In this document: in pieces, positions 8,975 through 16,836 of the stretch | How positions within the stretch are numbered: the first letter of the stretch is position 1 | How the letters are laid out: every line of letters begins with the position of its first letter | NCBI GenBank assembly: GCA_963677355.2 | Contig: CAXXXQ010000002.1 | Coordinates: forward strand, 1,178,001-1,242,000 | Source of the DNA: Thiomicrorhabdus sp963677355 | Lineage (GTDB): Bacteria; Pseudomonadota; Gammaproteobacteria; Thiomicrospirales; Thiomicrospiraceae | Reading direction: 5' to 3' | Length of the DNA: 64,000 nucleotides | The notes under the pieces: generated by a model | What the model saw: only the letters and a program-made list of their open reading frames with translations | The model's database searches: none | Told to the model about the DNA's origin: nothing | Translations under genes and position numbers: made by a program

Positions 8975-9856
8975 GTGAACGCCACCATCAGCCAACAGAC
9001 GGTCTACCTGAACGGTGAATTTTTACCGATGGCCGAGTCACAGATTTCCACTCAGGATCGTGGCTTCTTATTTGGCGATGGTGTTTATGAGGTCATCCCG
9101 GTTTACCGAGGCAAACTGTTCTATTTCGAAGAACACCTACAACGTTTAAAAAACAGTTTGCAAGCAACCGGCATCCTCAATCCGCACACGGATCGGGAAT
9201 GGCTTAACATTCTGCAAGAACTGGTCAGACGCCATCAGTGGCAGGACCAATTTCTGTATTTGCAAGTGACACGTGGCGTACAGATGCAACGTGACCATCT
9301 GCCCGTAGACTGTTTAACGCCAACCGTATACGCATACACCAACCCGTTGAAACCGATTGCAGATAGCATTATCCAGCATGGAATCAAAGTGGTTACTCTG
9401 GACGATATCCGTTGGCTACGTTGCGACATCAAGGCGATAACCTTGCTACCGAATGTCATGATGAAGCTCGCGGCCAAACAGCAAGGGGCTGATGACGCGA
9501 TTTTAATCGCACGCGACGGCACGGTCGCTGAAGGAACCGCTAGTAACGTATTCATCGTTAAAGGCAACGAACTAATAACGCCGCCAAACAGTGAAAAAAT
9601 TCTACCGGGTATTACTCGTATGGTACTTGAATCTTTAGCCGATCAGCACCATATAAGGCTCCTTGAAAAACAGATATCGCAACAGGGGTTGGAATCCGCC
9701 GATGAAATCTGGCTGTCCAGCTCAACCAAAGAGGCCTTACCGGTTTGCCAAATCAACGGTAAACCGGTAGGTTCGGGAAAACCCGGCGCTCTGTGGCTAC
9801 AAATGCGTGAGATTTACCAAAAACACAAACAGGAATTTCCCGATTCAGCGAATTAA
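8975..9856 (+). CDS. dat: D-amino acid aminotransferase (PLP fold type IV)
   Basis: Class IV PLP enzyme interconverting D-Ala/2-oxoglutarate and pyruvate/D-Glu; such enzymes can supply D-Glu or D-Ala for peptidoglycan. 293 residues from a GTG start. The D-AAT signature RWLRCDIKAITLLPN is present with the PLP lysine at K153, along with QDRGFLFGDGVYEV near residue 27 and GTASNVFIV near 188. The RCDIKxxxLL pattern separates D-AAT from the branched-chain (IlvE) and 4-amino-4-deoxychorismate lyase relatives. It sits between dacA and the ybeD-like gene, a sensible place for a wall-precursor enzyme. Substrate range is inferred from the family. Confidence 0.88.
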   Translation: MNATISQQTVYLNGEFLPMAESQISTQDRGFLFGDGVYEVIPVYRGKLFYFEEHLQRLKNSLQATGILNPHTDREWLNILQELVRRHQWQDQFLYLQVTRGVQMQRDHLPVDCLTPTVYAYTNPLKPIADSIIQHGIKVVTLDDIRWLRCDIKAITLLPNVMMKLAAKQQGADDAILIARDGTVAEGTASNVFIVKGNELITPPNSEKILPGITRMVLESLADQHHIRLLEKQISQQGLESADEIWLSSSTKEALPVCQINGKPVGSGKPGALWLQMREIYQKHKQEFPDSAN

Positions 9857-9885
9857 ATTTTCGACTTAATCAGCACAGGTTTAAC

Positions 9886-10170
9886 ATGACAAAAGATTTA
9901 CACACTCCAGACAATGAATCCTTGATTGAATTCCCTTGTGACTATCGCCTCAAAGCGATGGGCAGAAAGTCGGATCAATTTGTTGAAATCGTTTACGAGA
10001 TAGCCTGCAAATATGCACCGGGCACACCTCGCGAGAACATCAAGATAAACAACTCCAAAGGAGAACGTTTTATCTCGGTCAATGTGACGATTTACGCTAC
10101 CTGTCTTGAACAGATTCACGGAATTTACGCCGATCTGAAAAAACATCCAGAAGTTTTAATGAGCCTATAA
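9886..10170 (+). CDS. ybeD: YbeD/DUF493 family protein
   Basis: Small cytoplasmic protein of 94 residues with an ACT-like ferredoxin fold expected from the family. Recognisable features are the N-terminal LIEFPCDYRLKAMGR, a central VNVTIYATCLEQIHGIYADL and a C-terminal HPEVLMSL. Function is unknown. The gene is conserved between dacA and lipB in gammaproteobacteria and is placed the same way here, 16 bp before lipB. Confidence 0.9.
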   Translation: MTKDLHTPDNESLIEFPCDYRLKAMGRKSDQFVEIVYEIACKYAPGTPRENIKINNSKGERFISVNVTIYATCLEQIHGIYADLKKHPEVLMSL

Positions 10171-10186
10171 CCGGCAACGCAATTTC

Positions 10187-10816
10187 ATGTCCATCCAAAT
10201 CAAGCATCTTGGCTTGCAGCCCTATCAGCACACCTGGCAAGCCATGCAAGACTTCACCGACCAACGTAACGCAGAAAGTGATGACGAAATCTGGTTGGTC
10301 GAACACCCCCCAGTGTTTACCCAAGGCCTGAATGGCAAAGCGGAACACATCTTGCAGGACAGTGATATCCCGATTGTACAGACCGATCGTGGCGGCCAAA
10401 TCACCTACCATGCTCCCGGACAAAGTATTGTCTATGTATTAATAGACCTAAAACGCGCTAAGCTCGGTGTACGAGCCCTAGTCACTGAACTGGAAAACAG
10501 CATCATTACCTATCTATCCGGTTTAGGCATTGAATCCGAAGCTCGGCCGGATGCGCCCGGCGTTTATGTTCAAGGTAGCAAGATCGCCTCGCTTGGCCTT
10601 AAAATTCGCAAACAAAGCAGCTATCACGGCCTGGCTCTCAATGTCGACATGGATCTAACCCCTTTTCGCCTGGTTAACCCATGCGGCCTGCAAGGCATGC
10701 AAATGGTACAAGTGAGCGACTTTATCAATCCCGAGATCAAGCCAAGCACCCAAGATGCCGGGTTCGCTATCGCTCAAATATTGGTTGATAAACTACAAAA
10801 CCGAACGGATCAGTAG
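10187..10816 (+). CDS. lipB: Octanoyl-[acyl carrier protein]:protein N-octanoyltransferase
   Basis: Transfers octanoate from acyl carrier protein to lipoyl domains, the first step of endogenous lipoylation. 209 residues (E. coli 213). The LipB signature DRGGQITYHAPGQ is at 67-79; the acyl-thioester cysteine is C166 in NPCGLQGM and the paired lysine is K132 in GSKIASLGL. The product is the substrate of LipA, encoded 78 bp downstream with its own possible promoter. Confidence 0.97.
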   Translation: MSIQIKHLGLQPYQHTWQAMQDFTDQRNAESDDEIWLVEHPPVFTQGLNGKAEHILQDSDIPIVQTDRGGQITYHAPGQSIVYVLIDLKRAKLGVRALVTELENSIITYLSGLGIESEARPDAPGVYVQGSKIASLGLKIRKQSSYHGLALNVDMDLTPFRLVNPCGLQGMQMVQVSDFINPEIKPSTQDAGFAIAQILVDKLQNRTDQ

Positions 10817-10851
10817 CATCGCTTTCGGCAGCAAATCGGCACAAATTCCTT

Positions 10852-10857
10852 TATAAT
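10852..10857 (+). promoter_or_regulatory. Possible -10 element for lipA
   Basis: A perfect TATAAT lies 37 bp before the lipA ATG in the lipB-lipA gap. No good -35 is at standard distance and there is no TG extension, so promoter activity is uncertain. Confidence 0.35.
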
Positions 10858-10894
10858 GTCGCCTTATCTTTCACCGCAGAATTCTTTATAAATT

Positions 10895-11905
10895 ATGTCT
10901 AATCCTCCGCAAATCCAAGAGATCGGTCTAGAACAGATTGGCAACCGTCAGAGTCTTAAAGAACGTAATGAGACCATGCCGAAAGGCCAGTACAAAACCA
11001 AATCACTTAAACATCGTCCGGATCCTAATGCCGAACGCTTGAAAAAGCCGAAATGGATTAAAGCCAAACTGCCGAAAGCAAAAGATATTCACCGTGTCAG
11101 TGAACTCAAGACCATTATGCGTGAAAAAGGACTGCATTCCGTCTGTGAAGAAGCCTCTTGTCCGAACTTGGGAGAGTGTTTCGGCCATGGTACCGCCACC
11201 TTTATGATTATGGGCGACATCTGCACCCGTAAATGTCCGTTCTGCGATGTCACTCATGGACGCCCGAAACCACTGGATAGCAACGAACCGAAACATCTGG
11301 CCGAAACCGTGGCCGCTATGAAGTTGAAATATGTGGTGATCACTTCGGTTGATCGCGACGATTTGCGCGACGGCGGAGCACGCCACTTTACCCAAGTGGT
11401 TTCCGAGCTAAGAACGCAGATGCCGGAACTGAAAATTGAAACCCTGGTACCCGATTTCCGTGGCCGTTTGAGTGTCGCACTGGACACCCTCAGCGAATGC
11501 GCGCCGGATGTATTGAATCACAACCTGGAAACGGTACCTCGCCTCTATGAAGAAGCACGCCCGGGTGCCGACTACCAAGCGTCGTTGGATCTGTTAAAAC
11601 GTTTCAAGCAGATGAATCCCGAAGTAACCACCAAATCCGGCTTAATGGTTGGCTTGGGTGAGAGCATGGAAGAGCTATTGAAAGTCATGCAGGACCTGCG
11701 TGCTCACGATGTGGAAATGCTGACCGTCGGTCAATATCTGCAACCTAGCGAATTCCATCTCGGTGTGAAAAAATATTGGACACCAGAAGAGTTCAAACAG
11801 GTGGAAGAAGCCGGTTATGCAATGGGCTTCACCAATGTCGCCTCCGGCCCAATGGTACGCTCTTCCTATCACGCCGACCTGCAAGCCAAAGAAATCGCTC
11901 ATTAA
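10895..11905 (+). CDS. lipA: Lipoyl synthase (radical SAM)
   Basis: Inserts two sulfur atoms into protein-bound octanoyl chains. 336 residues (E. coli 321). Both iron-sulfur clusters are intact: the auxiliary cluster cysteines C84, C89 and C95 (CEEASCPNLGEC) and the radical SAM cluster CxxxCxxC at C110, C114 and C117. The RSSYHA motif near the C-terminus supplies the serine ligand of the auxiliary cluster. The first ~30 residues are longer than usual and polar; an in-frame Met at residue 28 is an alternative start. Confidence 0.97.
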   Translation: MSNPPQIQEIGLEQIGNRQSLKERNETMPKGQYKTKSLKHRPDPNAERLKKPKWIKAKLPKAKDIHRVSELKTIMREKGLHSVCEEASCPNLGECFGHGTATFMIMGDICTRKCPFCDVTHGRPKPLDSNEPKHLAETVAAMKLKYVVITSVDRDDLRDGGARHFTQVVSELRTQMPELKIETLVPDFRGRLSVALDTLSECAPDVLNHNLETVPRLYEEARPGADYQASLDLLKRFKQMNPEVTTKSGLMVGLGESMEELLKVMQDLRAHDVEMLTVGQYLQPSEFHLGVKKYWTPEEFKQVEEAGYAMGFTNVASGPMVRSSYHADLQAKEIAH

Positions 11906-11923
11906 TCTTTAAGGAATTAGATT

Positions 11924-12796
11924 ATGTCAATCAATGCGGTACAACGTTTTTTATTCAAGGAACTGAATATCCGTGGTCAGCATATTCAGTTAAATGAAAG
12001 CTGGCAACAGATGATCAAAGACCGTCACTACCCGGATGTCATCATCCAACTGCTCGGCGAATTGACCGCCGTTTCCATTTTGCTGGCCAGCGGCATGAAA
12101 CACCAGGGGCGTATCACCATGCAGATCCAAGGTAGCGGACCGGTTAGCTTGTTAGTTGTGGACGTGACTCACGATCTGAAAATCCGCGGCGTTGCCAAGA
12201 CCAATCAAGAAGTCAAACAGACAACCGATCTGGACGAACTACTCGGTGATGGTCAAATTCTGATGACACTGGAAAACACTCAGACTCAGCATCACTTCCA
12301 GTCTTATGTGCCACGTGAAGGCAACTCTATCGCTCATGCTTTTGAAACTTTCCTGAGCCAATCTGAACAGCTGCCGTCCAAGCTATGGCTAGCAGCCAGC
12401 GAACAGGCTATCGGCGGCGTGATGATTCAAAAAATGCCGGAAACCGAAGGACAGGATGAAGACGGCTGGGAAAGAGTCAGTCATTTAACCTCTACCGTGC
12501 GAGATGAAGAGTTGACTCAACTACCGGCCGAAGAGTTGATTCACCGCCTGTTCCATGAAGAATTAGTTGAGCTTTTTGAATCTCAAGAAGTGGTTTATGA
12601 GTGTCCTAAAGACGACCAAAAAGTAAAAGACATGCTGTTTTCGCTTGGGGAAGCAGAGGTACGTCGAATTCTGGAAGAGCAGGGAGAAATCGTTATTCAT
12701 AACGAGATGTGCAACTTCCACATGCGTTTTGATGCAAAAGCGGTTGATGAGCTATTTGCAGAAACGGCTGAAGAAAACAAGCAAACCGTTCAATAA
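11924..12796 (+). CDS. hslO: Hsp33 family molecular chaperone with degenerate zinc motif
   Basis: Redox- and heat-activated holdase of the cytoplasm. 290 residues (E. coli 292), collinear along the whole length, with the N-terminal core motifs MQIQGSGPVSLLVVD and YVPREGNSIAHAFE. Canonical Hsp33 binds zinc through CxC...CxxC. Here the pattern reads C227-P-K229...N260-E-M-C263, so only the first and last cysteines remain while the spacing between the pairs (31) matches E. coli. There is no frameshift: codons TGT, AAA, AAC and TGC are unambiguous. Chaperone identity is firm; a normal zinc-centred redox switch is unlikely. Confidence 0.93.
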   Translation: MSINAVQRFLFKELNIRGQHIQLNESWQQMIKDRHYPDVIIQLLGELTAVSILLASGMKHQGRITMQIQGSGPVSLLVVDVTHDLKIRGVAKTNQEVKQTTDLDELLGDGQILMTLENTQTQHHFQSYVPREGNSIAHAFETFLSQSEQLPSKLWLAASEQAIGGVMIQKMPETEGQDEDGWERVSHLTSTVRDEELTQLPAEELIHRLFHEELVELFESQEVVYECPKDDQKVKDMLFSLGEAEVRRILEEQGEIVIHNEMCNFHMRFDAKAVDELFAETAEENKQTVQ

Positions 12797-12811
12797 ACTG
12801 GAATCTGCATT

Positions 12812-13354
12812 ATGAAACGCTCCTCAAAAAGCATGCAAAACATGACTCCGGCGAAGGCGTTTTTCTTCACCCGCATCTTCCCTGCCATCTTTATTCTTGT
12901 TGGCGGCATTACTGTCTATTTGGGTATTAGTGACATGCTGCTAGCCAAGGCAAGTAACGGCTGGCCCAATACTCAAGGAGCGATTTCTGCTTCAGAAATG
13001 GAGTATCATCGCGACAGTGACGGCGGAGGAACCTATCATGCAAGAATACTTTACGACTATGAAGTGTTCGGCGTGCTTTACAGCAATGATCGGATCGCTT
13101 ACGGCGATTACGGCTCTAGCAACCCATCTCATGCTCGCAGTATCGTAAACCGTTACAGCAAACAACTGCCGGTCACCGTCTATTATCAGCCCGAGCATCC
13201 ACAAGAATCTGTTTTGGAAACCGGAATTAAGGGACAGGCTTATTTTTTACCGTTATTCGGTCTAGTCTTTCTCAGCGCCGGACTCTTAATGGCTTACTAC
13301 CTTCCTAAAAACATCCGCTCAAACATTCAAGAAAAACCTGAAAGCGAACTATAA
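12812..13354 (+). CDS. DUF3592 family membrane protein
   Basis: 180 residues. One membrane helix near residues 20-45, a periplasmic beta-rich domain with the DUF3592 pattern (GWPNTQGAISASEMEY near 50, then YHARILYDYEVFGVLYSNDRIAYGDYG, then VTVYYQPEHPQESVLETG), and a second helix near 145-165. Function unknown for the family. It starts 15 bp after hslO and may be co-transcribed. Confidence 0.8.
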   Translation: MKRSSKSMQNMTPAKAFFFTRIFPAIFILVGGITVYLGISDMLLAKASNGWPNTQGAISASEMEYHRDSDGGGTYHARILYDYEVFGVLYSNDRIAYGDYGSSNPSHARSIVNRYSKQLPVTVYYQPEHPQESVLETGIKGQAYFLPLFGLVFLSAGLLMAYYLPKNIRSNIQEKPESEL

Positions 13355-13439
13355 GCTCACTCATACTCAATGCTTTAAAACGGATGAATCACTAAGAACC
13401 TTGAGCTCTAGAACCGAAATTGAGGCGGCTGTTTGTAAA

Positions 13440-14333
13440 CTAAGCCTGCAACATTTCGTTTAAGTCTTCCATAGTCGGGGCAAAAAAGTAAGAACCCGTG
13501 ACCGCTGTTGAATAGTGTAATAACTGGTCGATTACACCGGCTTCATTATGACCATACATACTTTCTAGCTGAGAAGTGAAACGTTTCAACTCGCAGGCAA
13601 AGGCCAAATACAATAAGCCGTTTTGCTTGACGGTACCAAAAGGTGCAGAACGTCGATATACCTTCATAGCCACTCCGTCGACTTTCAAATCCGTACGACT
13701 GACATGGGAATCAATCGGCATGGCATCCCCTTCAAGCTCTTCGTTCTCAACTTTAGTACGCCCGACCACGGCTTCCTGGCAATGCACCGGAACTTGGTTC
13801 CACTTTTCCATATTGTGAACCCACTTTTCGCTCATGACCAAACTGCCGCCGGCACCCGGCAAACCTTGCGGAATCATAGCCGCTTCTCTTTTCAACTCGT
13901 CGGTTTTAGGGTTGGCGGTTCCGTCCTCAAAGCCGATCAAATCCATATGATGATGGTAGTCAAAACCGCGTTCATCCAACGTCAGCTTGGCCACTGCTTT
14001 CATCTGCTGCTGGATATGCATCGCCTGGTCAAACACCTCAGCAACCCCCTCTCCCTGCAGCCAGAAGAAAATATCCGACTGAGTGGATGGTGCTTTGTAA
14101 CCGCCCTCAACCGCTTTGACTTCATAAAAGTCTTCCAAGGTTGCAGGCAACCATGCCGGCTGCAACTTACTCCATGCTTGCTTGCCGAATGAGACCGTCA
14201 CCGAAACCTTTTCCGCTTTCAATGCCTCGACAATGGCCGCTTTGACCTCTTTGATCGGCACATCTTTTAAACGGTATTCCATGAAATACATATGTTTGGC
14301 ATCTTCATAAAAAATTCCGGCTTGTGGTGTCAT
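13440..14333 (-). CDS. Dyp-type (dye-decolorising) haem peroxidase
   Basis: Haem peroxidase reducing H2O2 with various electron donors. 297 residues; no signal peptide, so probably cytoplasmic. The family signature GFEDG is at 134-138 with the catalytic Asp137; H210 in IDSHVSRTDL is the expected proximal haem ligand, and R227/R228 in the YRRSAPFG segment include the distal arginine. It follows yaaA by 42 bp on the same strand, which suggests a joint role in peroxide defence. The physiological substrate cannot be read from the sequence. Confidence 0.92.
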   Translation of the reverse strand: MTPQAGIFYEDAKHMYFMEYRLKDVPIKEVKAAIVEALKAEKVSVTVSFGKQAWSKLQPAWLPATLEDFYEVKAVEGGYKAPSTQSDIFFWLQGEGVAEVFDQAMHIQQQMKAVAKLTLDERGFDYHHHMDLIGFEDGTANPKTDELKREAAMIPQGLPGAGGSLVMSEKWVHNMEKWNQVPVHCQEAVVGRTKVENEELEGDAMPIDSHVSRTDLKVDGVAMKVYRRSAPFGTVKQNGLLYLAFACELKRFTSQLESMYGHNEAGVIDQLLHYSTAVTGSYFFAPTMEDLNEMLQA

Positions 14334-14375
14334 ATTTTGCTTGCTCCCTATCTCTTGCTCTATTCGGTGTTTAAA

Positions 14376-15152
14376 TTAATCTTCAAGTTTACGAGTGAAC
14401 ACCCAATCGGTCTCCGAAGATAGCTCCGGATCGAATTTGTAACCTTCATAATCGAAAAACTTCAAGTCTTCCGCATTCTCAATCAAGTTATCCGCGGCAT
14501 AACGTGCCATCAAACCTCGCGCTTTTTTGGCATAAAAGCTGATGATTTTATATTTGCCGCCTTTCCAATCTTTAAAAATCGGCGTGACGATTCGACCGTT
14601 CACCTCTTTCTTTTTGACCGCTTTAAAATATTCATTTGAGGCTAGATTAACCAAAGTTTGACTGCCGCTTTCTGCTAAATGCTTGTTCAGTAATTCGGTA
14701 ATATCGTTCCCCCAGAAGGTATATAAATCCTTACCTTTAGAGTTAGCGAACTTGGTTCCCATCTCCAAACGGTATGGCAGCATATCATCTAGTGGCTTTA
14801 GCAAACCGTACAGGCCGGATAAAATTCGCAGATGGTTTTGCGTGTATTCAACACCTTGTTCTGACAGCGAATAGGCATCCAAGCCTTGATAAACATCACC
14901 CTTGAACAACCAAGCGGCTTGCTTGGCATGCTCTTGCGGAAAAGGTCGTTGCCACGCCTGAAAACGATCATAGTTCAATTCGGAAAGTTTATCGCTGATA
15001 CTCATCAACTGGCCCAGCTCGACCGGTCCAACCTGCTTCATCTCATTGGCGAGTGTTTCCGCTTGATCCAACAACTCCGCCTGAGTATGTAATTGTGTTT
15101 GAACCTTTGACGTTTCATCTAGCGCCTTAGCCGGCGAAACCACCATTAACAT
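14376..15152 (-). CDS. yaaA: Peroxide stress protein YaaA (DUF328/UPF0246)
   Basis: 258 residues, the same length as E. coli YaaA, which lowers free iron and limits DNA damage during H2O2 stress. Typical elements: N-terminal MLMVVSPAKALDE, LRILSGLYGLLKPLD near residue 88, and KIISFYAKKARGLMARY near 202. Upstream gene of a yaaA-dyp pair; its promoter region is shared with the divergent BASS transporter. Assignment rests on full-length family resemblance; the biochemical activity is known only as DNA/iron-related from the family. Confidence 0.93.
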   Translation of the reverse strand: MLMVVSPAKALDETSKVQTQLHTQAELLDQAETLANEMKQVGPVELGQLMSISDKLSELNYDRFQAWQRPFPQEHAKQAAWLFKGDVYQGLDAYSLSEQGVEYTQNHLRILSGLYGLLKPLDDMLPYRLEMGTKFANSKGKDLYTFWGNDITELLNKHLAESGSQTLVNLASNEYFKAVKKKEVNGRIVTPIFKDWKGGKYKIISFYAKKARGLMARYAADNLIENAEDLKFFDYEGYKFDPELSSETDWVFTRKLED

Positions 15153-15362
15153 CTGCTATTCCTTTCCTAGTTCCGATTAATCATTGGATTATAAAGCATC
15201 CAAATTCAAGTTGGATTAGAAACACTAATCATCTTAATAAATTTAGATTAATAGGTTTTTTGACTTATTTCCACGCCCTCTATTAGCCGCTAGAATACGG
15301 CTTCTAATAAGAAGATTTGTAAGCAAATCTGTAGAAGAATCTGCTTAACTCAAGGAATGTAA
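15153..15362. promoter_or_regulatory. Divergent control region yaaA / BASS transporter with repeated GATTA motifs
   Basis: A TATAAT on the minus strand (15193-15188) could be the yaaA -10. The motif GATTA/TAATC recurs about five times between 15176 and 15250. These include a GATTAG-N5-CTAATC inverted repeat (15214-15230), an 8-bp palindrome GATTAATC (15175-15182), and TTGGATTA repeated directly at 15184 and 15211. This looks like an operator cluster, but no regulator can be named. Confidence 0.35.
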
Positions 15363-16226
15363 ATGTCGCCCGATATTCTGACCAAAGTCATACTACCCAT
15401 TTCACTGTTTTTGATTATGTTTGGTATGGGGCTGTCTTTGAAAGCAGCAGATTTTCAGAATGTCTTTAAAGCACCAAAGGCGGTTGCTATCGGCCTGGGC
15501 GGACAGATGTTACTACTACCTTTTGCGGCCTTAGTAGTGGCACTTGTACTGCAACTGCCTCCTGAAATTGCGGTAGGGCTAATGATTATTGCTTTAGCGC
15601 CCGGCGGTGCAACATCCAATATGTTCAGCTATTTGGCGAAAGGCGATGTTTCGCTGTCAATCAGCCTGACAGCCATTGTCAGTCTGGTCACGCCTTTCAC
15701 TATGCCGTTAATGGTCGCATTAAGCATGGGCTTTTTTATGGATTCACAAACCGAATTCAGTCTGCCGATTATCGAAACCATTGTTCAGTTGCTCCTAATT
15801 ACCCTAGTACCGGTCGCATTGGGCATGTTTGTTTTATACAGATGGCAAGAGTTAGCCAACCGCATGGAAAAATTCTTTAAATGGTTTTCGGTTCTGTTTC
15901 TGGCGCTGATTATCGTATTAATTCTGCTTAAAAACCGTGACAATCTTTACGATTTCTTCATTCAGGCCGGCCCGGCAGCGATTTTATTAAATGCGGTTGT
16001 GCTTATCATGGGCTATCAGCTCGCCAAAATAGCTAAACTCGGTCAGGCTCAAGCCACCGCCATCGGTTTTGAGGTGGGTATCCAGAACGGAACCTTAGCA
16101 CTATTGGTCGCCGGCACCTTAATCGGTAACGAGACCATGATGATTCCAGCGGTATCCTATGCGCTCATCATGTTTTTCAGTGGCGGGCTATTTGCCTGGT
16201 GGATAAACCGCAATAAAACAGACTAA
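15363..16226 (+). CDS. Bile acid:sodium symporter (BASS) family transporter
   Basis: 287 residues, about nine membrane helices and almost no hydrophilic domains, a full-length BASS protein. Family features: MFGMGLSLKAADF near residue 20, LMIIALAPGGATSNMFSYLAKGD near 78, where the unwound helix 4 Gly/Asn region lies, and a C-terminal GFEVGIQNGTLALLVAG near 237, matching the conserved helix 9 crossing. Bacterial members carry pantoate, pyruvate or other organic anions; the substrate here is unknown. AAGGA precedes the ATG by eight bases. Divergent from yaaA. Confidence 0.88.
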   Translation: MSPDILTKVILPISLFLIMFGMGLSLKAADFQNVFKAPKAVAIGLGGQMLLLPFAALVVALVLQLPPEIAVGLMIIALAPGGATSNMFSYLAKGDVSLSISLTAIVSLVTPFTMPLMVALSMGFFMDSQTEFSLPIIETIVQLLLITLVPVALGMFVLYRWQELANRMEKFFKWFSVLFLALIIVLILLKNRDNLYDFFIQAGPAAILLNAVVLIMGYQLAKIAKLGQAQATAIGFEVGIQNGTLALLVAGTLIGNETMMIPAVSYALIMFFSGGLFAWWINRNKTD

Positions 16227-16287
16227 GGTATCTTATCTGTTAGAGCTCACCCATCAATTTAGAATGATCAAACCTGTATTTAGCCCG

Positions 16288-16314
16288 TAAATTCAAATAT
16301 TTAATTTGAATTTA
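16288..16314. repeat. 11-bp perfect inverted repeat upstream of the cold-shock gene
   Basis: TAAATTCAAAT (16288-16298) and ATTTGAATTTA (16304-16314) are perfect reverse complements separated by 5 bp. It is AT-only apart from one G/C pair and lacks a T-run, so it is not a typical terminator for the preceding transporter gene. It sits about 36 bp upstream of the probable -10 of the cold-shock gene. Confidence 0.5.
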
Positions 16315-16349
16315 ATCCCTTTTTAACTATCTTTTAACAAAAGCATCCT

Positions 16350-16355
16350 TATAAT
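16350..16355 (+). promoter_or_regulatory. Probable -10 element of the cold-shock gene
   Basis: Perfect TATAAT in an AT-rich block. The -35 is poor (TTAACT or TTAACA occur at non-standard spacing). If used, transcription starts near 16362 and the leader is about 190 nt, the long leader expected for cold-shock mRNAs. Confidence 0.45.
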
Positions 16356-16485
16356 GGGTACACAAGATATAAAGCTTTTATCTTTTGTTAGTTATTTCGG
16401 TTCTGGTTTGTAAACTAATCTTTATGAATTTTTAAGGCATCGCTGTGATTTACATGGTAACAGCACTACTATCTTGCAGCTATCA

Positions 16486-16530
16486 GCCTGACTCGATTCA
16501 GGCAAGTTTTACCCGGAAGTGAAGACTTCC
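16486..16530 (+). promoter_or_regulatory. Two hairpins in the cold-shock mRNA leader
   Basis: First hairpin: GCCTGA (16486-16491), loop CTCGAT, TCAGGC (16498-16503). Second: GGAAGT (16515-16520), loop GAAG, ACTTCC (16525-16530). The second ends 12 nt before the AGGA ribosome-binding site at 16543-16546. Location fits a temperature-responsive leader; that role is inferred from known csp mRNAs. Confidence 0.5.
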
Positions 16531-16554
16531 ATTAGATTTATTAGGATTAGAATT

Positions 16555-16767
16555 ATGTCAACGACTACTGGCACCGTAAAATGGTTTAACGAAACAAAAG
16601 GTTTTGGATTTATTGCACAAGATGCAGGTCCGGATATTTTTGCTCACTTCAGCCAAATTCAAGGTGATGGTTTTAAAACGCTTGCTGAAGGTCAAAAAGT
16701 TGAGTTCACTGTAACTCAAGGTGCTAAAGGCCCACAAGCTGAAAACATCGTTAAAGTTGAAGGCTAA
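16555..16767 (+). CDS. Cold-shock domain protein (CspA family)
   Basis: 70-residue single-stranded nucleic acid-binding protein that acts as an RNA chaperone. Both RNP motifs are present: KGFGFI (RNP1) and DIFAHF (RNP2), with the N-terminal GTVKWFNETKG. The start is ATG 16555, eight bases after AGGA; an in-frame ATG at 16519 would add twelve basic residues, lies inside the leader hairpin and lacks a ribosome-binding site. The resulting 70 residues equal E. coli CspA. Monocistronic, with a strong terminator. Confidence 0.96.
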   Translation: MSTTTGTVKWFNETKGFGFIAQDAGPDIFAHFSQIQGDGFKTLAEGQKVEFTVTQGAKGPQAENIVKVEG

Positions 16768-16785
16768 TAACATAGCCATAAACTG

Positions 16786-16813
16786 AAAAGGCCTGCAAAT
16801 GCAGGCCTTTTTT
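16786..16813 (+). terminator. Rho-independent terminator of the cold-shock gene
   Basis: AAAAGGCCTGC and GCAGGCCTTTT flank an AAAT loop and end in a run of six T. It starts 19 bp after the stop. The complementary A-run lets it also act on the opposite-strand gene ending at 16837. Confidence 0.9.
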
Positions 16814-16836
16814 ATATCATCTGAACAGACTTCTTA

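Noticed and set aside
15153..15362. OxyR site upstream of yaaA
   Set aside because: The ATAG-N7-CTAT spacing pattern is not present; the repeated motif is GATTA/TAATC.
16519..16554. Longer cold-shock protein starting at 16519
   Set aside because: The extra twelve residues are basic and unlike the family, fall in the leader hairpin and have no ribosome-binding site; ATG 16555 has one.
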